The notes below the pieces were generated by a model. It was not told the origin of the DNA. It ran no database searches and saw nothing but the letters and a program-made list of their open reading frames with translations. A program made the translations under genes and the position numbers. From the NCBI RefSeq assembly GCF_013283745.1, contig NZ_JABSTZ010000001.1, positions 762,406-826,405 on the forward strand: 64,000 nt of DNA. Reading direction: 5' to 3'. Positions 17,823 through 25,791 of this stretch are shown in pieces. The DNA is from Aeromicrobium stalagmiti (GTDB lineage Bacteria > Actinomycetota > Actinomycetes > Propionibacteriales > Nocardioidaceae). Positions within the stretch are counted from its first letter, which is position 1, and each line of letters starts with the position of its first letter.

Positions 17823-18977
17823 TCAGTCGGCCTGCACGGCGACGCCGTCGGCGATGAGCTGGTCGACATCGGCGATGCCCCAGGCGGTGAGTGCTGCGGT
17901 GGTGCTGGAACCCGCCACCTCGGGCGGGGTCGTCAGGGTCGCGGGCGTGGCGGAGAAGCGGGGAGCCGGTGCGGGCTGCGTCAGTCCGTCCTTCTCCACG
18001 TAGGTGCCGCGGGCGACGTTGTGCGGGTGCTCGTAGGCCTCGGTCAGGCTGAGCACGGGGGCGACGCACGCATCGGTGCCGTCGAAGACCTCGACCCACT
18101 CCGCCCGGGTGCGCGCGGCGAAGGCGTCGGTGAGCATCTGGCGCAGCTCGCCCCAGCGCGCGAAGTCGTACTGCCCCGGCGCGTCCGTCAGGCCGAGCCC
18201 GGCCACGAGCGCGGCGTAGAACTGCGGCTCGAGCGGGCCCACCGACATCCACTGCCCGTCGGACGTCTCGAACACGTCGTAGAACGGGGTGCCGGTGTCG
18301 AGCATGTTGGTGCCGCGCTGGTCGCTCCATCCGCCGGACTGCTGCATCGCCACGATCATCGACATCAGGTGCGCGGTGCCGTCGGTGATGGCGGCGTCGA
18401 CGACCTGGCCCTCCCCGGTCGCGCGGGCATGGGTGAGCGCGGCGAGCAGGCCGGTGACGAGGTAGAGCGACCCGCCGGCGAAGTCGCCGACGAGGTTGAG
18501 CGGCACCTGCGGCGGTCCGCCGGCCCGGCCGATCGCGCCGAGCGCGCCGGCGACGGAGATGTAGTTGATGTCGTGCCCGGCCCGCGGGGCCAGCGGACCG
18601 TCCTGGCCCCACCCCGTCATGCGTCCGTAGACCAGGCGGGGGTTGCGGGCGTGGCAGTCGTCGGGGCCCAGGCCGAGGCGCTCGGTGACGCCCGGACGCA
18701 GGCCCTCGATGAGGATGTCGGCCGACGCGACGAGGTCGAGCACGGTCTCGACGCCACGGGGGTTCTTCAGGTCGATCGCGACCGACGGGCGTCCGCGGCC
18801 GAGGATGTCCTTGTCGGCCGGGCCCAGCTGCAGGGCGTTGCCACCGGGGCGGTCGACGCGGATGACGTCGGCTCCGAGATCGGCGAGCAGCATCGCCGCG
18901 AACGGGCCCGGGCCGATGCCGACGAGCTCGACGACGCGCACTCCGTGGAGCGGTCCGGACTGCTGAGGAATCGTCAC
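17823..18977 (-). CDS. CaiB/BaiF family (class III) CoA transferase
   Basis: A 384-residue class III CoA-transferase. The start GVRVVELVGIGPGPFAAMLL and the segment LLADLGADVIRVDRPGG are family hallmarks, as is DLKNPRGVETVLDLV. Members such as alpha-methylacyl-CoA racemase share the fold, and the region FDGTDACVAPVLSLTEA is typical of the racemase-like branch, so racemisation of 2-methylacyl-CoA is an alternative. The start is the GTG at 18977, 10 nt after the palindromic box. CACAAT, 6 nt upstream, may be the -10, so the box would overlap it. First gene of the acyl-CoA dehydrogenase operon. Confidence 0.88.
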   Translation of the reverse strand: MTIPQQSGPLHGVRVVELVGIGPGPFAAMLLADLGADVIRVDRPGGNALQLGPADKDILGRGRPSVAIDLKNPRGVETVLDLVASADILIEGLRPGVTERLGLGPDDCHARNPRLVYGRMTGWGQDGPLAPRAGHDINYISVAGALGAIGRAGGPPQVPLNLVGDFAGGSLYLVTGLLAALTHARATGEGQVVDAAITDGTAHLMSMIVAMQQSGGWSDQRGTNMLDTGTPFYDVFETSDGQWMSVGPLEPQFYAALVAGLGLTDAPGQYDFARWGELRQMLTDAFAARTRAEWVEVFDGTDACVAPVLSLTEAYEHPHNVARGTYVEKDGLTQPAPAPRFSATPATLTTPPEVAGSSTTAALTAWGIADVDQLIADGVAVQAD

Positions 18978-18987
18978 ACCATCATTG

Positions 18988-19004
18988 TGACAGTTGTGGT
19001 GTCA
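18988..19004. promoter_or_regulatory. 17-bp palindromic box between CoA transferase and alpha/beta hydrolase
   Basis: TGACA-GTTGTGG-TGTCA; on the other strand TGACACCACAACTGTCA, closely matching the fadAB box. It lies 10 nt before the CoA-transferase GTG and 60 nt before the divergent hydrolase ATG, so it could control either or both. Confidence 0.6.
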
Positions 19005-19041
19005 CGGTTGCAAGTGAAGAGATCGTGGGTGACACATTCGC

Positions 19042-19057
19042 ATACCGTCGGTATCTT
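19042..19057. promoter_or_regulatory. Palindrome and leaderless promoter of the alpha/beta hydrolase gene
   Basis: ATACCG-T-CGGTAT (19042-19054) is a perfect 13-bp dyad overlapping TATCTT (19052-19057), which lies 7 nt before the ATG at 19065. A bound regulator would block the -10. The regulator is unknown. Confidence 0.45.
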
Positions 19058-19064
19058 GATCCGC

Positions 19065-19868
19065 ATGCTCTCTGAACTGGTCTACTCCCGCAAGGGCTCC
19101 GGCGAGCCCCTCGTCCTGATCCACGGCATCGGCCACCGCCGCCAGGCGTGGGACCCGGTCTTCGAGACCCTCGCCCAGTCCTACGACGTGATCGCGGTCG
19201 ACCTCGCGGGCTTCGGCGAGTCGCCGGCCTACCCCCAGAGCGCCTCGTACGACATGGACTCCGCGTGCGACAACCTCACCGACAACTTCGCGGCCTGGGG
19301 CGTCGACCGTCCCCACGTCGTCGGCAACTCGCTCGGCGGTGCGATCGCGCTGGAGCTCGGGGCCCGTGGCCTCGCCCGCTCCGTGACCGCCCTCAGCCCG
19401 GCCGGCTTCTTCGGCACCCTCAACCGGGTGCAGACCCTCGTCCTGCTGGTCATGCTGCGCCTCAGCAGCCAGCTGCCCGTCGGCGTGCTGCGCTTCCTCT
19501 CGCGTCGCGGCTGGGGCCGCAAGCTCGCCGGCGCCTCGCTCTACTCCCACCCCGAGCGGTTCACGGCCGACGAGGTCTTCGGCGACGCCCTCGCCCTCAA
19601 GCGGTGCTCCGGCTTCGAGCGCACCATCGTCAAGGGCATCACCTATGCGTTCCGTGAGCGCGTCAGCGTGCCGACGACGATCGCCTGGGGCACGCGCGAC
19701 CTGATCCTGCCCTACAGCTCGTCGGCCATCGCCCAGGAGCGTCTGCCCGAGGCCCGGCACGTGGCGCTGCCCCACTGCGGTCACGTCCCGATGGTCGACG
19801 ACCCAGCACTGATCGTGCGGGTCGTGCACACCACCACCGCCGGGACGGCGGTCGACGCGGCAGCCTGA
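19065..19868 (+). CDS. Alpha/beta hydrolase
   Basis: A 267-residue alpha/beta-hydrolase. It has the oxyanion motif HGIGHRRQAW, the nucleophile elbow GNSLGGA (Ser 89), an acid residue in WGTRDLI and a late histidine in HCGHVP. No signal peptide is present, so it acts in the cytoplasm on an ester or lipid. The ATG is supported by a TATCTT box 7 nt upstream. It is divergent from the CoA-transferase operon across a region holding the 17-bp box, which suggests a link to lipid use. It is followed after 20 nt by a gene of unknown function. Confidence 0.88.
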   Translation: MLSELVYSRKGSGEPLVLIHGIGHRRQAWDPVFETLAQSYDVIAVDLAGFGESPAYPQSASYDMDSACDNLTDNFAAWGVDRPHVVGNSLGGAIALELGARGLARSVTALSPAGFFGTLNRVQTLVLLVMLRLSSQLPVGVLRFLSRRGWGRKLAGASLYSHPERFTADEVFGDALALKRCSGFERTIVKGITYAFRERVSVPTTIAWGTRDLILPYSSSAIAQERLPEARHVALPHCGHVPMVDDPALIVRVVHTTTAGTAVDAAA

Positions 19869-19888
19869 GCGGTGTCCTAGGGTCGAGC

Positions 19889-20839
19889 ATGCGCTTCTCG
19901 ACCTCGGGCTCCTTCCCCCGCTTCGACTACTCACTCCTCGTCGAGGCCCTTCCCGCCCTGCGTGAGGAGTGGGCCGCCCTGACGTTCGGGTCGGACGGGG
20001 CGGTGATCAACCCGCTTCGTCGCGAGCCCCGCGACGAGCTGCGACTGGTCGAGGGCAGGCACCGGGCACCCGGAGCCCGCTACGAGGTGCTCATGCGCAC
20101 GCCGGTCACGCAGGCGGACCCCGACCAGGAGCAGGCCCTCCAGCGCGAGCTGCTGGGCGGACCAGACATCGACTGGGACGAGTACGGCCGGCGGCTCGCC
20201 GAGATCACCCGCCCGACCGGCGAGATCACCGAGAGCATCACCAGGTTCACGCTGCGCCAGGACGACTCCCGGTCGCTGGCCGTCACGGTCGCCGACCCGA
20301 CGGAGCACTGGTCGGTCGACGTCGAGATGGTCCACGCGCGCATGCCGCGCATCGTCGTGGCCGGACGCGCCGACGCCACCGCGATGTTGATGGCCCAGGA
20401 CGCGCCCCGCTGGCTGGCCCGTCGGGTCGGCGGCGAGGCGACCGGCACCGCGACGGTCGACCTCGCGATGTTCGAGCAGCGTGCCGGCGGCACCGTGGGT
20501 GAGGCGGCCGGGCGGGTCAAGCTGCTGCGCGGGTCGGGCTCGGCCACCGTCACCCCGACCCCGACCACCTGGGACGTCGCCGCGTCCGCCGAGCTGACCG
20601 GCAAGGGCCTCGGACGCCTGGCGCTTCGGCTGTTCCGCAAGCGCCTGCAGCGCTCGTTCGACACCGCGGCGGCGGCCTACTGGGCCAACGTCCCGACCAG
20701 TGCCGAGACGTGGGAGAAGGAGCGACACCGCGTGGAGGAGGTCGTCGCGGCCGAGGGAGGGCTCGCGACCGTGATCCACCGTGCGCTCTGGGACCCGGCC
20801 TACCTCGAGGCGATCACGGTGAAGTACGACCTGGAATGA
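19889..20839 (+). CDS. Hypothetical protein
   Basis: A 316-residue soluble protein that I do not recognise. It has no signal peptide or membrane segment. The N-terminal 100 residues are rich in charged residues. Residues 200-300 include a beta-rich stretch with GSATVTPTPTTWDVAASAEL followed by an amphipathic helix ending in AAYWANVP, faintly like lipid-binding SRPBCC proteins; I would not name it on that basis. The ATG lies 5 nt after a TAGGGT box, so it has its own leaderless promoter although it follows the hydrolase gene closely. Confidence 0.7.
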   Translation: MRFSTSGSFPRFDYSLLVEALPALREEWAALTFGSDGAVINPLRREPRDELRLVEGRHRAPGARYEVLMRTPVTQADPDQEQALQRELLGGPDIDWDEYGRRLAEITRPTGEITESITRFTLRQDDSRSLAVTVADPTEHWSVDVEMVHARMPRIVVAGRADATAMLMAQDAPRWLARRVGGEATGTATVDLAMFEQRAGGTVGEAAGRVKLLRGSGSATVTPTPTTWDVAASAELTGKGLGRLALRLFRKRLQRSFDTAAAAYWANVPTSAETWEKERHRVEEVVAAEGGLATVIHRALWDPAYLEAITVKYDLE

Positions 20840-20867
20840 CGCCGAGGCCCGTCGTGTTGACACCGGC

Positions 20868-21947
20868 GTGGAGATCTACGACGCGATCGTCGTCGGCGCG
20901 GGCCAGGCCGGGCTGTCCTCGTCTTACCACCTGACCCGACGGGGCGTCCGCCACCTCGTGCTCGACGCGGACGACCGTCCCGGTGGCGCCTGGCGTCACC
21001 GCTGGGACGCGCTGACGATGAACGACGTGCACCGGGTCGCCGACCTGCCGGGCTCGCAGATCCCGCCCGACTCGGGGGCCGAGCGGGCCAACCAGTTCGT
21101 GCCGGCCTACTTCGCCGACTACGAGCAGCGGTTCGCGCTGCCGGTCGTCCGCCCCGTCCAGGTCCGCCGGGTCACGGACGACTCCGGCCTCCTGGTCGTC
21201 GAGGCCGACGACCAGAGCTGGACCACGCGGACGCTCGTCAACGCGACCGGCACGTGGACGCGCCCCTTCGTGCCGCACTACCCGGGCATCGAGACGTTCG
21301 CCGGCGAGCAGCTGCACACCGCCGACTACCCCGGGCCGGAGCACTTCCGCGGCAAGCGGGTCGTGGTGGTCGGCGGCGGTGCCTCTGCCGTGCAGTTCAT
21401 CGGCGCGCTCGCCCCGATCACCTCCACGGTCTGGGTCACCCGACGCGAGCCGGTGTGGATCGACCAGGAGCTCACGCCCGAGCTGGGCCGCGAGGTCGTC
21501 GCCCAGGTCGAGGAGCGCGTGCGCCAGGGGCTCCCGCCCCGCAGCGTCGTGAGCGTCACGGGCCTGCGGCTGCGCGAGCAGGAGCGCGAGGCCGAGCGGC
21601 TGGGGGCGTATGCCGGTCGCCGCCCCCTGTTCGCCACGATCGAGCCCGCCGGCGTCCGGTGGGCCGACGGCACGTTCGAGCCCGCCGACGTGCTCCTGTG
21701 GGCCACGGGCTTCCGGCCGGCGATCGAGCACCTGGGGCCGCTGCACCTGCGCAGCCCGCACGGCGGCATCCAGCTCGACGGGACGACCGCCGTGGCCGAC
21801 CCGCGGGTGCAGATGGTCGGCTACGGGCCGTCGGCCAGCACGATCGGCGCCAACCGGGCCGGCCGCACCGCGGCGCTCGGTGTCGTCGAACGGCTCAGAA
21901 CTGCGACGACAGCCGACCCGAGGCGATCGTCCACTCCCGCACGATGA
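20868..21947 (+). CDS. FAD-dependent oxidoreductase (flavin monooxygenase-like)
   Basis: A 359-residue flavoprotein with two Rossmann folds. The FAD motif is VVGAGQAGLSSSYHL near the N-terminus and the NADPH motif is VVVVGGGASAVQFI at about residues 162-175. The segment DRPGGAWRHRWDAL fits the group of putative flavin-containing monooxygenases and thioredoxin-reductase-like proteins in actinobacteria. The substrate is unknown. The start is a GTG; no ATG is available before the FAD motif. The last 53 nt overlap the convergent YCII gene, so the final residues (after GVVERLR) are coded on both strands. Confidence 0.85.
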   Translation: MEIYDAIVVGAGQAGLSSSYHLTRRGVRHLVLDADDRPGGAWRHRWDALTMNDVHRVADLPGSQIPPDSGAERANQFVPAYFADYEQRFALPVVRPVQVRRVTDDSGLLVVEADDQSWTTRTLVNATGTWTRPFVPHYPGIETFAGEQLHTADYPGPEHFRGKRVVVVGGGASAVQFIGALAPITSTVWVTRREPVWIDQELTPELGREVVAQVEERVRQGLPPRSVVSVTGLRLREQEREAERLGAYAGRRPLFATIEPAGVRWADGTFEPADVLLWATGFRPAIEHLGPLHLRSPHGGIQLDGTTAVADPRVQMVGYGPSASTIGANRAGRTAALGVVERLRTATTADPRRSSTPAR

Positions 21948-22188
21948 CCTCGGCGACCAGGCCCTCGCGCACGAACGGGTCGGCGGTCGTCAGGTCGCGC
22001 GCCTCCTGCTCGGAGGCCGCGTCGAACACGAGCAGCGCCGAGGCCGGGTCGCCCACGTAGGGACCCGACACGACGAGGCGACCCGCGTCGGTCAGCTCGG
22101 CGAGGTAGGCGCGGTGCTCGGGCCGGGTGGCGTCACGCGCCTCGGTCGAGTCGGCAACGTAGACGTAGGTGGTTGCATAGATGGCCAT
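21895..22188 (-). CDS. YCII-related domain protein
   Basis: A 97-residue YciI-like protein of the dimeric alpha+beta-barrel fold. The pattern RPEHRAYLAELTDAGRLVVSGP with the His of the conserved His-Asp pair, then ASALLVFDAASEQEARDL and DPFVREGLV, is typical. Members are thought to be small enzymes or ligand binders; the role is unknown. It lies 12 nt downstream of the hydroxy-acid oxidase gene on the same strand, so it is probably the last gene of that operon. Its 3' end overlaps the convergent oxidoreductase gene by 53 nt. Confidence 0.85.
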   Translation of the reverse strand: MAIYATTYVYVADSTEARDATRPEHRAYLAELTDAGRLVVSGPYVGDPASALLVFDAASEQEARDLTTADPFVREGLVAEVIVREWTIASGRLSSQF

Positions 22189-22200
22189 GCACTGATCATC

Positions 22201-23232
22201 TCAGGACCGGCGCGTGACGAACGAGGTGTCCAGGTCTGCGGCCCGCGGGCACCCGAGCAGCGCCAGGGTGTTGTCGAGCTCGCCGACGAGCTGCTGCAGG
22301 ACGGCACGCGCTCCCGGCTCCCCCTCGCACGCCAGCCCCCACAGCACCGGGCGGCCGACCAGCACCGCGTCGGCACCGAGCGCCAGGGCCTTCGCGGCGT
22401 CCCAGCCCCGCCGGATCCCGCCGTCGACCAGCACGTCGACCCGACCGGCGACGGCGTCGACGACCGGGCCGAGGGCGTCCATGCCCGACAGCACCGTGTC
22501 GAGCTGGCGGCCGCCGTGGTTCGAGACCACGATGCCGGCTGCACCGGCGTCGACCGCGCGCTCGGCGTCGTCGGGTCGCAGGATTCCCTTGAGGACGACG
22601 GGCAGCCCGCTGGCCTCGCCGATCGCGGCGACGTCGTCCCACGTCAGGGACGGGTCGTGCATCGCGTGGCGCTCGGCCGGCGTCGTCGGCCCACGGCTCA
22701 GCTGCACGTAGGTCGGGTGCTCCACGACGTAGCCGGACCGCTCGTCGCGCTCGCGCCGGCCGCCCACCGGGAAGTCGACCGTGATCAGCAGCGCCTCGTA
22801 GCCCCCGTCGCGAGCGGCCTGCACGAGGTCGTGGGTGACGGCGCGGTCCGAGAAGACGTAGAGCTGCAGCCACCGGTCGGCGTCGCCCATCGCCGCCGCC
22901 ACCTCGGCGGGGTCGGTCGTGGTCTGGGACGACAGGACGTAGGTCGAGCCGGTGGCCGCCGCGGCGCGCGCCGAGCCGATCTCCGCCTCGACGTGCGCAC
23001 CTCGCTGATAGGCCATGGGGGCGACGAAGAACGGGTGCGCCCGACGCCTGCCCAGCACCGTCACGCTGCTGTCGCGCTCGGCGACGCCGGCCAGGACCCG
23101 CGGCGCGAGCGCCAGCCGCTGCCACGAGGCGACGTTGTCGCGCAGCGTCATCTCGTCGCCGGCGCCACCGGCGAAGTAGTCGAACAGCCCCGCGTCGAGC
23201 AGCTCGGCCGCCCGCGCCTCGAAGTCGTGCAC
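22201..23232 (-). CDS. FMN-dependent alpha-hydroxy-acid oxidizing protein
   Basis: A 343-residue TIM-barrel flavoprotein of the lactate oxidase/glycolate oxidase family. Recognisable parts are DYFAGGAGDEMTLRDN, the substrate segment VLKGILRPDDA, the catalytic-histidine motif SNHGGRQLD and the phosphate-binding DGGIRRGWDA. It oxidises a 2-hydroxy acid to the keto acid; lactate, glycolate or mandelate cannot be told apart. The GTG start is supported by TAGGCT 6 nt upstream. The gene follows the amino-acid ATPase gene by 19 nt, so it may be read both with the transporter and from its own promoter. Confidence 0.9.
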   Translation of the reverse strand: MHDFEARAAELLDAGLFDYFAGGAGDEMTLRDNVASWQRLALAPRVLAGVAERDSSVTVLGRRRAHPFFVAPMAYQRGAHVEAEIGSARAAAATGSTYVLSSQTTTDPAEVAAAMGDADRWLQLYVFSDRAVTHDLVQAARDGGYEALLITVDFPVGGRRERDERSGYVVEHPTYVQLSRGPTTPAERHAMHDPSLTWDDVAAIGEASGLPVVLKGILRPDDAERAVDAGAAGIVVSNHGGRQLDTVLSGMDALGPVVDAVAGRVDVLVDGGIRRGWDAAKALALGADAVLVGRPVLWGLACEGEPGARAVLQQLVGELDNTLALLGCPRAADLDTSFVTRRS

Positions 23233-23251
23233 GGGCCCAGCCTAGGCCCCG

Positions 23252-23977
23252 TCAGGCGCGGTGACGGGCGAGGAACTCCGCCGTGCGCGGGCTTCGTGGC
23301 GCCGTGAAGATCTGCTCCGGCGGGCCGACCTCCTCGACGAGACCGTCGGCCATGAAGACGATGCGGTCGGAGATCTCGCGGGCGAACGTCATCTCGTGCG
23401 TCGCCATGACGATCGTCATGCCGTCACGACGCAGCTCACGGATCACGTCGAGCACCTCGCCGACGAGCATCGGGTCGAGCGCCGACGTGATCTCGTCGAG
23501 CAGCAGGAGCCGCGGGCGCATCGCGATCGCACGCACCAGGGCGACCCGCTGCTGCTGACCACCCGACAGGGCGTCCGGATAGGCCTTCGCCTTCTCGGCC
23601 AGACCCACCCGCTCCAGCAGCACGTGCGCCGCGGCCACCGCCTCGTTCTTGGCGACACCGCGTGCCTTGATCGGCCCGAGCGTGATGTTGTCGAGCACCG
23701 AGAGGTGCGGAAACAGGTTGTAGGCCTGGAACACGATCCCGATCTCGCGGCGCACCGCGTCGGCGTCGACGCGCGGGTCGGTGATCTCCTGCTCGTCGAG
23801 CCACACGTCGCCGTCGTCGACCTGCTCCAGCAGGTTGAGGCAGCGCAGCAGCGTCGACTTGCCCGACCCGGACGCACCGATCAGGCAGACGACCTCGCCG
23901 TCGGCCACCTCGAGCGAGATGCCCTTCAGCACCTCGTGGTCGCCGAACGACTTGCGGACCGCGTCGGCCCTCAGCAC
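23252..23977 (-). CDS. Polar amino-acid ABC transporter, ATP-binding protein
   Basis: A 241-residue GlnQ/HisP-type ATPase with Walker A GASGSGKST, Q-loop FQAYNLFPH, signature LSGGQQQRV, Walker B LLLLDEITSALDP and switch region ATHEMTFA. It drives the importer encoded just upstream. The start is GTG at 23977. Third gene of the operon after the binding protein and permease; only one permease gene is present, so the permease should act as a homodimer. Confidence 0.92.
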   Translation of the reverse strand: MLRADAVRKSFGDHEVLKGISLEVADGEVVCLIGASGSGKSTLLRCLNLLEQVDDGDVWLDEQEITDPRVDADAVRREIGIVFQAYNLFPHLSVLDNITLGPIKARGVAKNEAVAAAHVLLERVGLAEKAKAYPDALSGGQQQRVALVRAIAMRPRLLLLDEITSALDPMLVGEVLDVIRELRRDGMTIVMATHEMTFAREISDRIVFMADGLVEEVGPPEQIFTAPRSPRTAEFLARHRA

Positions 23978-23995
23978 GTCATCACCGTGGCCATG

Positions 23996-24829
23996 TCAGA
24001 GTCCGTTCTCGCGGCGCAGCGAGCGCACCGTCAGGTAGTCGGTGAACCGCGCGAGCGGGATCGTCGCGACGATGAAGAACACCGCGGCGACGACCAGCGG
24101 CGTGAACACGAAGTCGCGGCTCGAGATCACGTTGGCCGCGCGGAGTGCCTCGACGAGCCCGATCGTCGACAGCAACGCGGTGTCCTTCTGCAGCGACACG
24201 AAGTCGTTGAGCAGGGGCGGCGCGACGCGGCGGATCGCCTGCGGGAGGACGATGTGGCGCATCGTCTGCCCGTACGTCAGGCCGAGGGCCCGTCCGCTGG
24301 CCCACTGCGTCGGGTGGATCGAGAGGATGCCCGCGCGGATGACCTCCGCGACGTACGCGCCATAGCTCAGCGTGAGCGCGACGACACCGAGCCAGAACAG
24401 GCTGGTCGGCATGCCGGTGAGGTTGAGCGCCGGCACGCCGAAGCCGACGAGCAGCACGATCAGCAGCGTCGGGGTGCCGCGGAAGATGTCGGCGTAGAGC
24501 ACCGCGATGACCTTGAGCGGTGCCAGCGCCGGCGAGGGGATGACGCGCACGATGGCGACGGCGAGCCCCACGACGAGGATGAGCACCTCGGCGACGAGGA
24601 ACAGCCGGATGTTGAGCAGGAAGGCGCTCGCCACGTCGGGCAGGGCCGCCAGGGCGTCGTTCCGGTTGAAGTAGGTCGCCTGCACGCGGTCCCAGCCCGG
24701 CGACCTGACGACCACCAGGGCGACCACGCCGAGCACGACGACGGTCGAGAGCGCCGCCACCGCTCCCCGGGTCAGGGAGCGGCGACGGCGAAGCCTCTCG
24801 CGATCGAGCTGGCGGGCGCTGGGCGTCAC
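23996..24829 (-). CDS. Polar amino-acid ABC transporter, permease
   Basis: A 277-residue inner-membrane permease of the HisM/GlnP family. A basic N-terminus precedes the first helix at about residues 22-45; the family EAA-type loop appears as EVIRAGILSIHPTQWASGRA and LGLTYGQTMRHIVLPQA. I chose the GTG at 24829 because it overlaps the stop of the binding-protein gene in GTGA; a longer start twelve codons upstream would overlap that gene by 40 nt. A substrate-specific assignment is not possible. Confidence 0.9.
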   Translation of the reverse strand: MTPSARQLDRERLRRRRSLTRGAVAALSTVVVLGVVALVVVRSPGWDRVQATYFNRNDALAALPDVASAFLLNIRLFLVAEVLILVVGLAVAIVRVIPSPALAPLKVIAVLYADIFRGTPTLLIVLLVGFGVPALNLTGMPTSLFWLGVVALTLSYGAYVAEVIRAGILSIHPTQWASGRALGLTYGQTMRHIVLPQAIRRVAPPLLNDFVSLQKDTALLSTIGLVEALRAANVISSRDFVFTPLVVAAVFFIVATIPLARFTDYLTVRSLRRENGL

Positions 24830-25704
24830 TTGAGCTCGGGGACGCTCGTCGCCTGGGTCAGCCACTGCTCCTGGAGGTCGGCGAGCGTGCCGTCCTCGGC
24901 GAGGGCGTCCACGGCGGCGCTGACGCAGGTCGTCAGCTTGCTGCCCTTGGCCAGCAGCAGGCCGAACTGCTCCTGCTCACCGGTGGTCGGCTGGAACTCG
25001 CCGACGATCTTTCCGCCGTCGATCTCGGCCGCCGTCAGGTAGTAGGCGGTCGGGAGGTCGGCGACGATCGCGTCGACCTGCTTGTTCTGCAGGGCCTGAG
25101 CGGCCTTCGACGTGTCGTCGTAGACCAGCGGGTCGGTGGTCGGGGCGATCTGGTCGATCGCGTCGAGCGACGTGGTGCCGACCTGGGCGCCGATCTTGGC
25201 GTCCTTGAGGGCGGCGAGGTCCGTCGCCGAGGCGAAGGACGAGCCCTCGAGCGTGATGACGGCCTGCGAGACCGAGTAGTAGGGGCTTGAGAAGTCGACG
25301 GCCTTGGCGCGCTTGTTCGAGATCGAGAACTGGTTGACGTCGAAGTCGAAGCTCTTCCTGCCCGGCTGGACGGCCTGGTTGAAGCCGGCCTTGACCCAGG
25401 TGACGTCGGTCTTGGCGAATCCGAGCTTGTCGGCGACCGCGTAGGCGACGGCGGACTCGAAGCCCTTGCCGTTGGTGGGGTCGTTGTCGTTGAACCACGG
25501 GTCGTAGGCCGGGTCGTCGGTGGCGACGGTGAGCGTGCCGGCCTTCAGCAGGGAGAGGTCGGCGACCTGGCAGTCGGCGAGGGCCGACGCGGCGGGCCTG
25601 CTGTCCGAGGTGTCGCCGTCGGAGTCGGCGGGGGCGCAGGCCGCGGTGAGCGCGAGGGCCAGCGCGGCGATGGCGGTGAGTCCGCCGGAGGGGGAGATCT
25701 TCAT
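24826..25704 (-). CDS. Polar amino-acid ABC transporter, substrate-binding lipoprotein
   Basis: A 292-residue family 3 solute-binding protein. The signal peptide ends in the lipobox TAAC with the lipid-modified Cys at residue 23. The mature domain shows TLTVATDDPAYDPWF, GFESAVAYAVADKLGF and the hinge segment FSSPYYSVSQAVI, typical of binders of amino acids or opines. ATG 25704 is supported by TACGAT 6 nt upstream. First gene of an operon with permease, ATPase, hydroxy-acid oxidase and YCII gene. It is divergent from the PadR regulator; three alternating half-sites lie between them. Confidence 0.92.
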   Translation of the reverse strand: MKISPSGGLTAIAALALALTAACAPADSDGDTSDSRPAASALADCQVADLSLLKAGTLTVATDDPAYDPWFNDNDPTNGKGFESAVAYAVADKLGFAKTDVTWVKAGFNQAVQPGRKSFDFDVNQFSISNKRAKAVDFSSPYYSVSQAVITLEGSSFASATDLAALKDAKIGAQVGTTSLDAIDQIAPTTDPLVYDDTSKAAQALQNKQVDAIVADLPTAYYLTAAEIDGGKIVGEFQPTTGEQEQFGLLLAKGSKLTTCVSAAVDALAEDGTLADLQEQWLTQATSVPELK

Positions 25705-25754
25705 GGGAGAATCGTAGGCCCGCCGCGGAGCGGAGATGTCACGGAGTCCGCACC

Positions 25755-25775
25755 GTTGCACTGCAACGAGTTGCA
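25755..25775. promoter_or_regulatory. Triple half-site operator candidate before the PadR gene
   Basis: GTTGCA-C-TGCAAC-GA-GTTGCA: three 6-bp half-sites in alternating orientation, forming two overlapping perfect dyads (25755-25767 and 25762-25775). It lies 50 nt from the amino-acid binding-protein start and 16 nt before the PadR ATG. Autoregulation by PadR is inference. Confidence 0.6.
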
Positions 25776-25791
25776 TAGTACGGTCGCCCGC

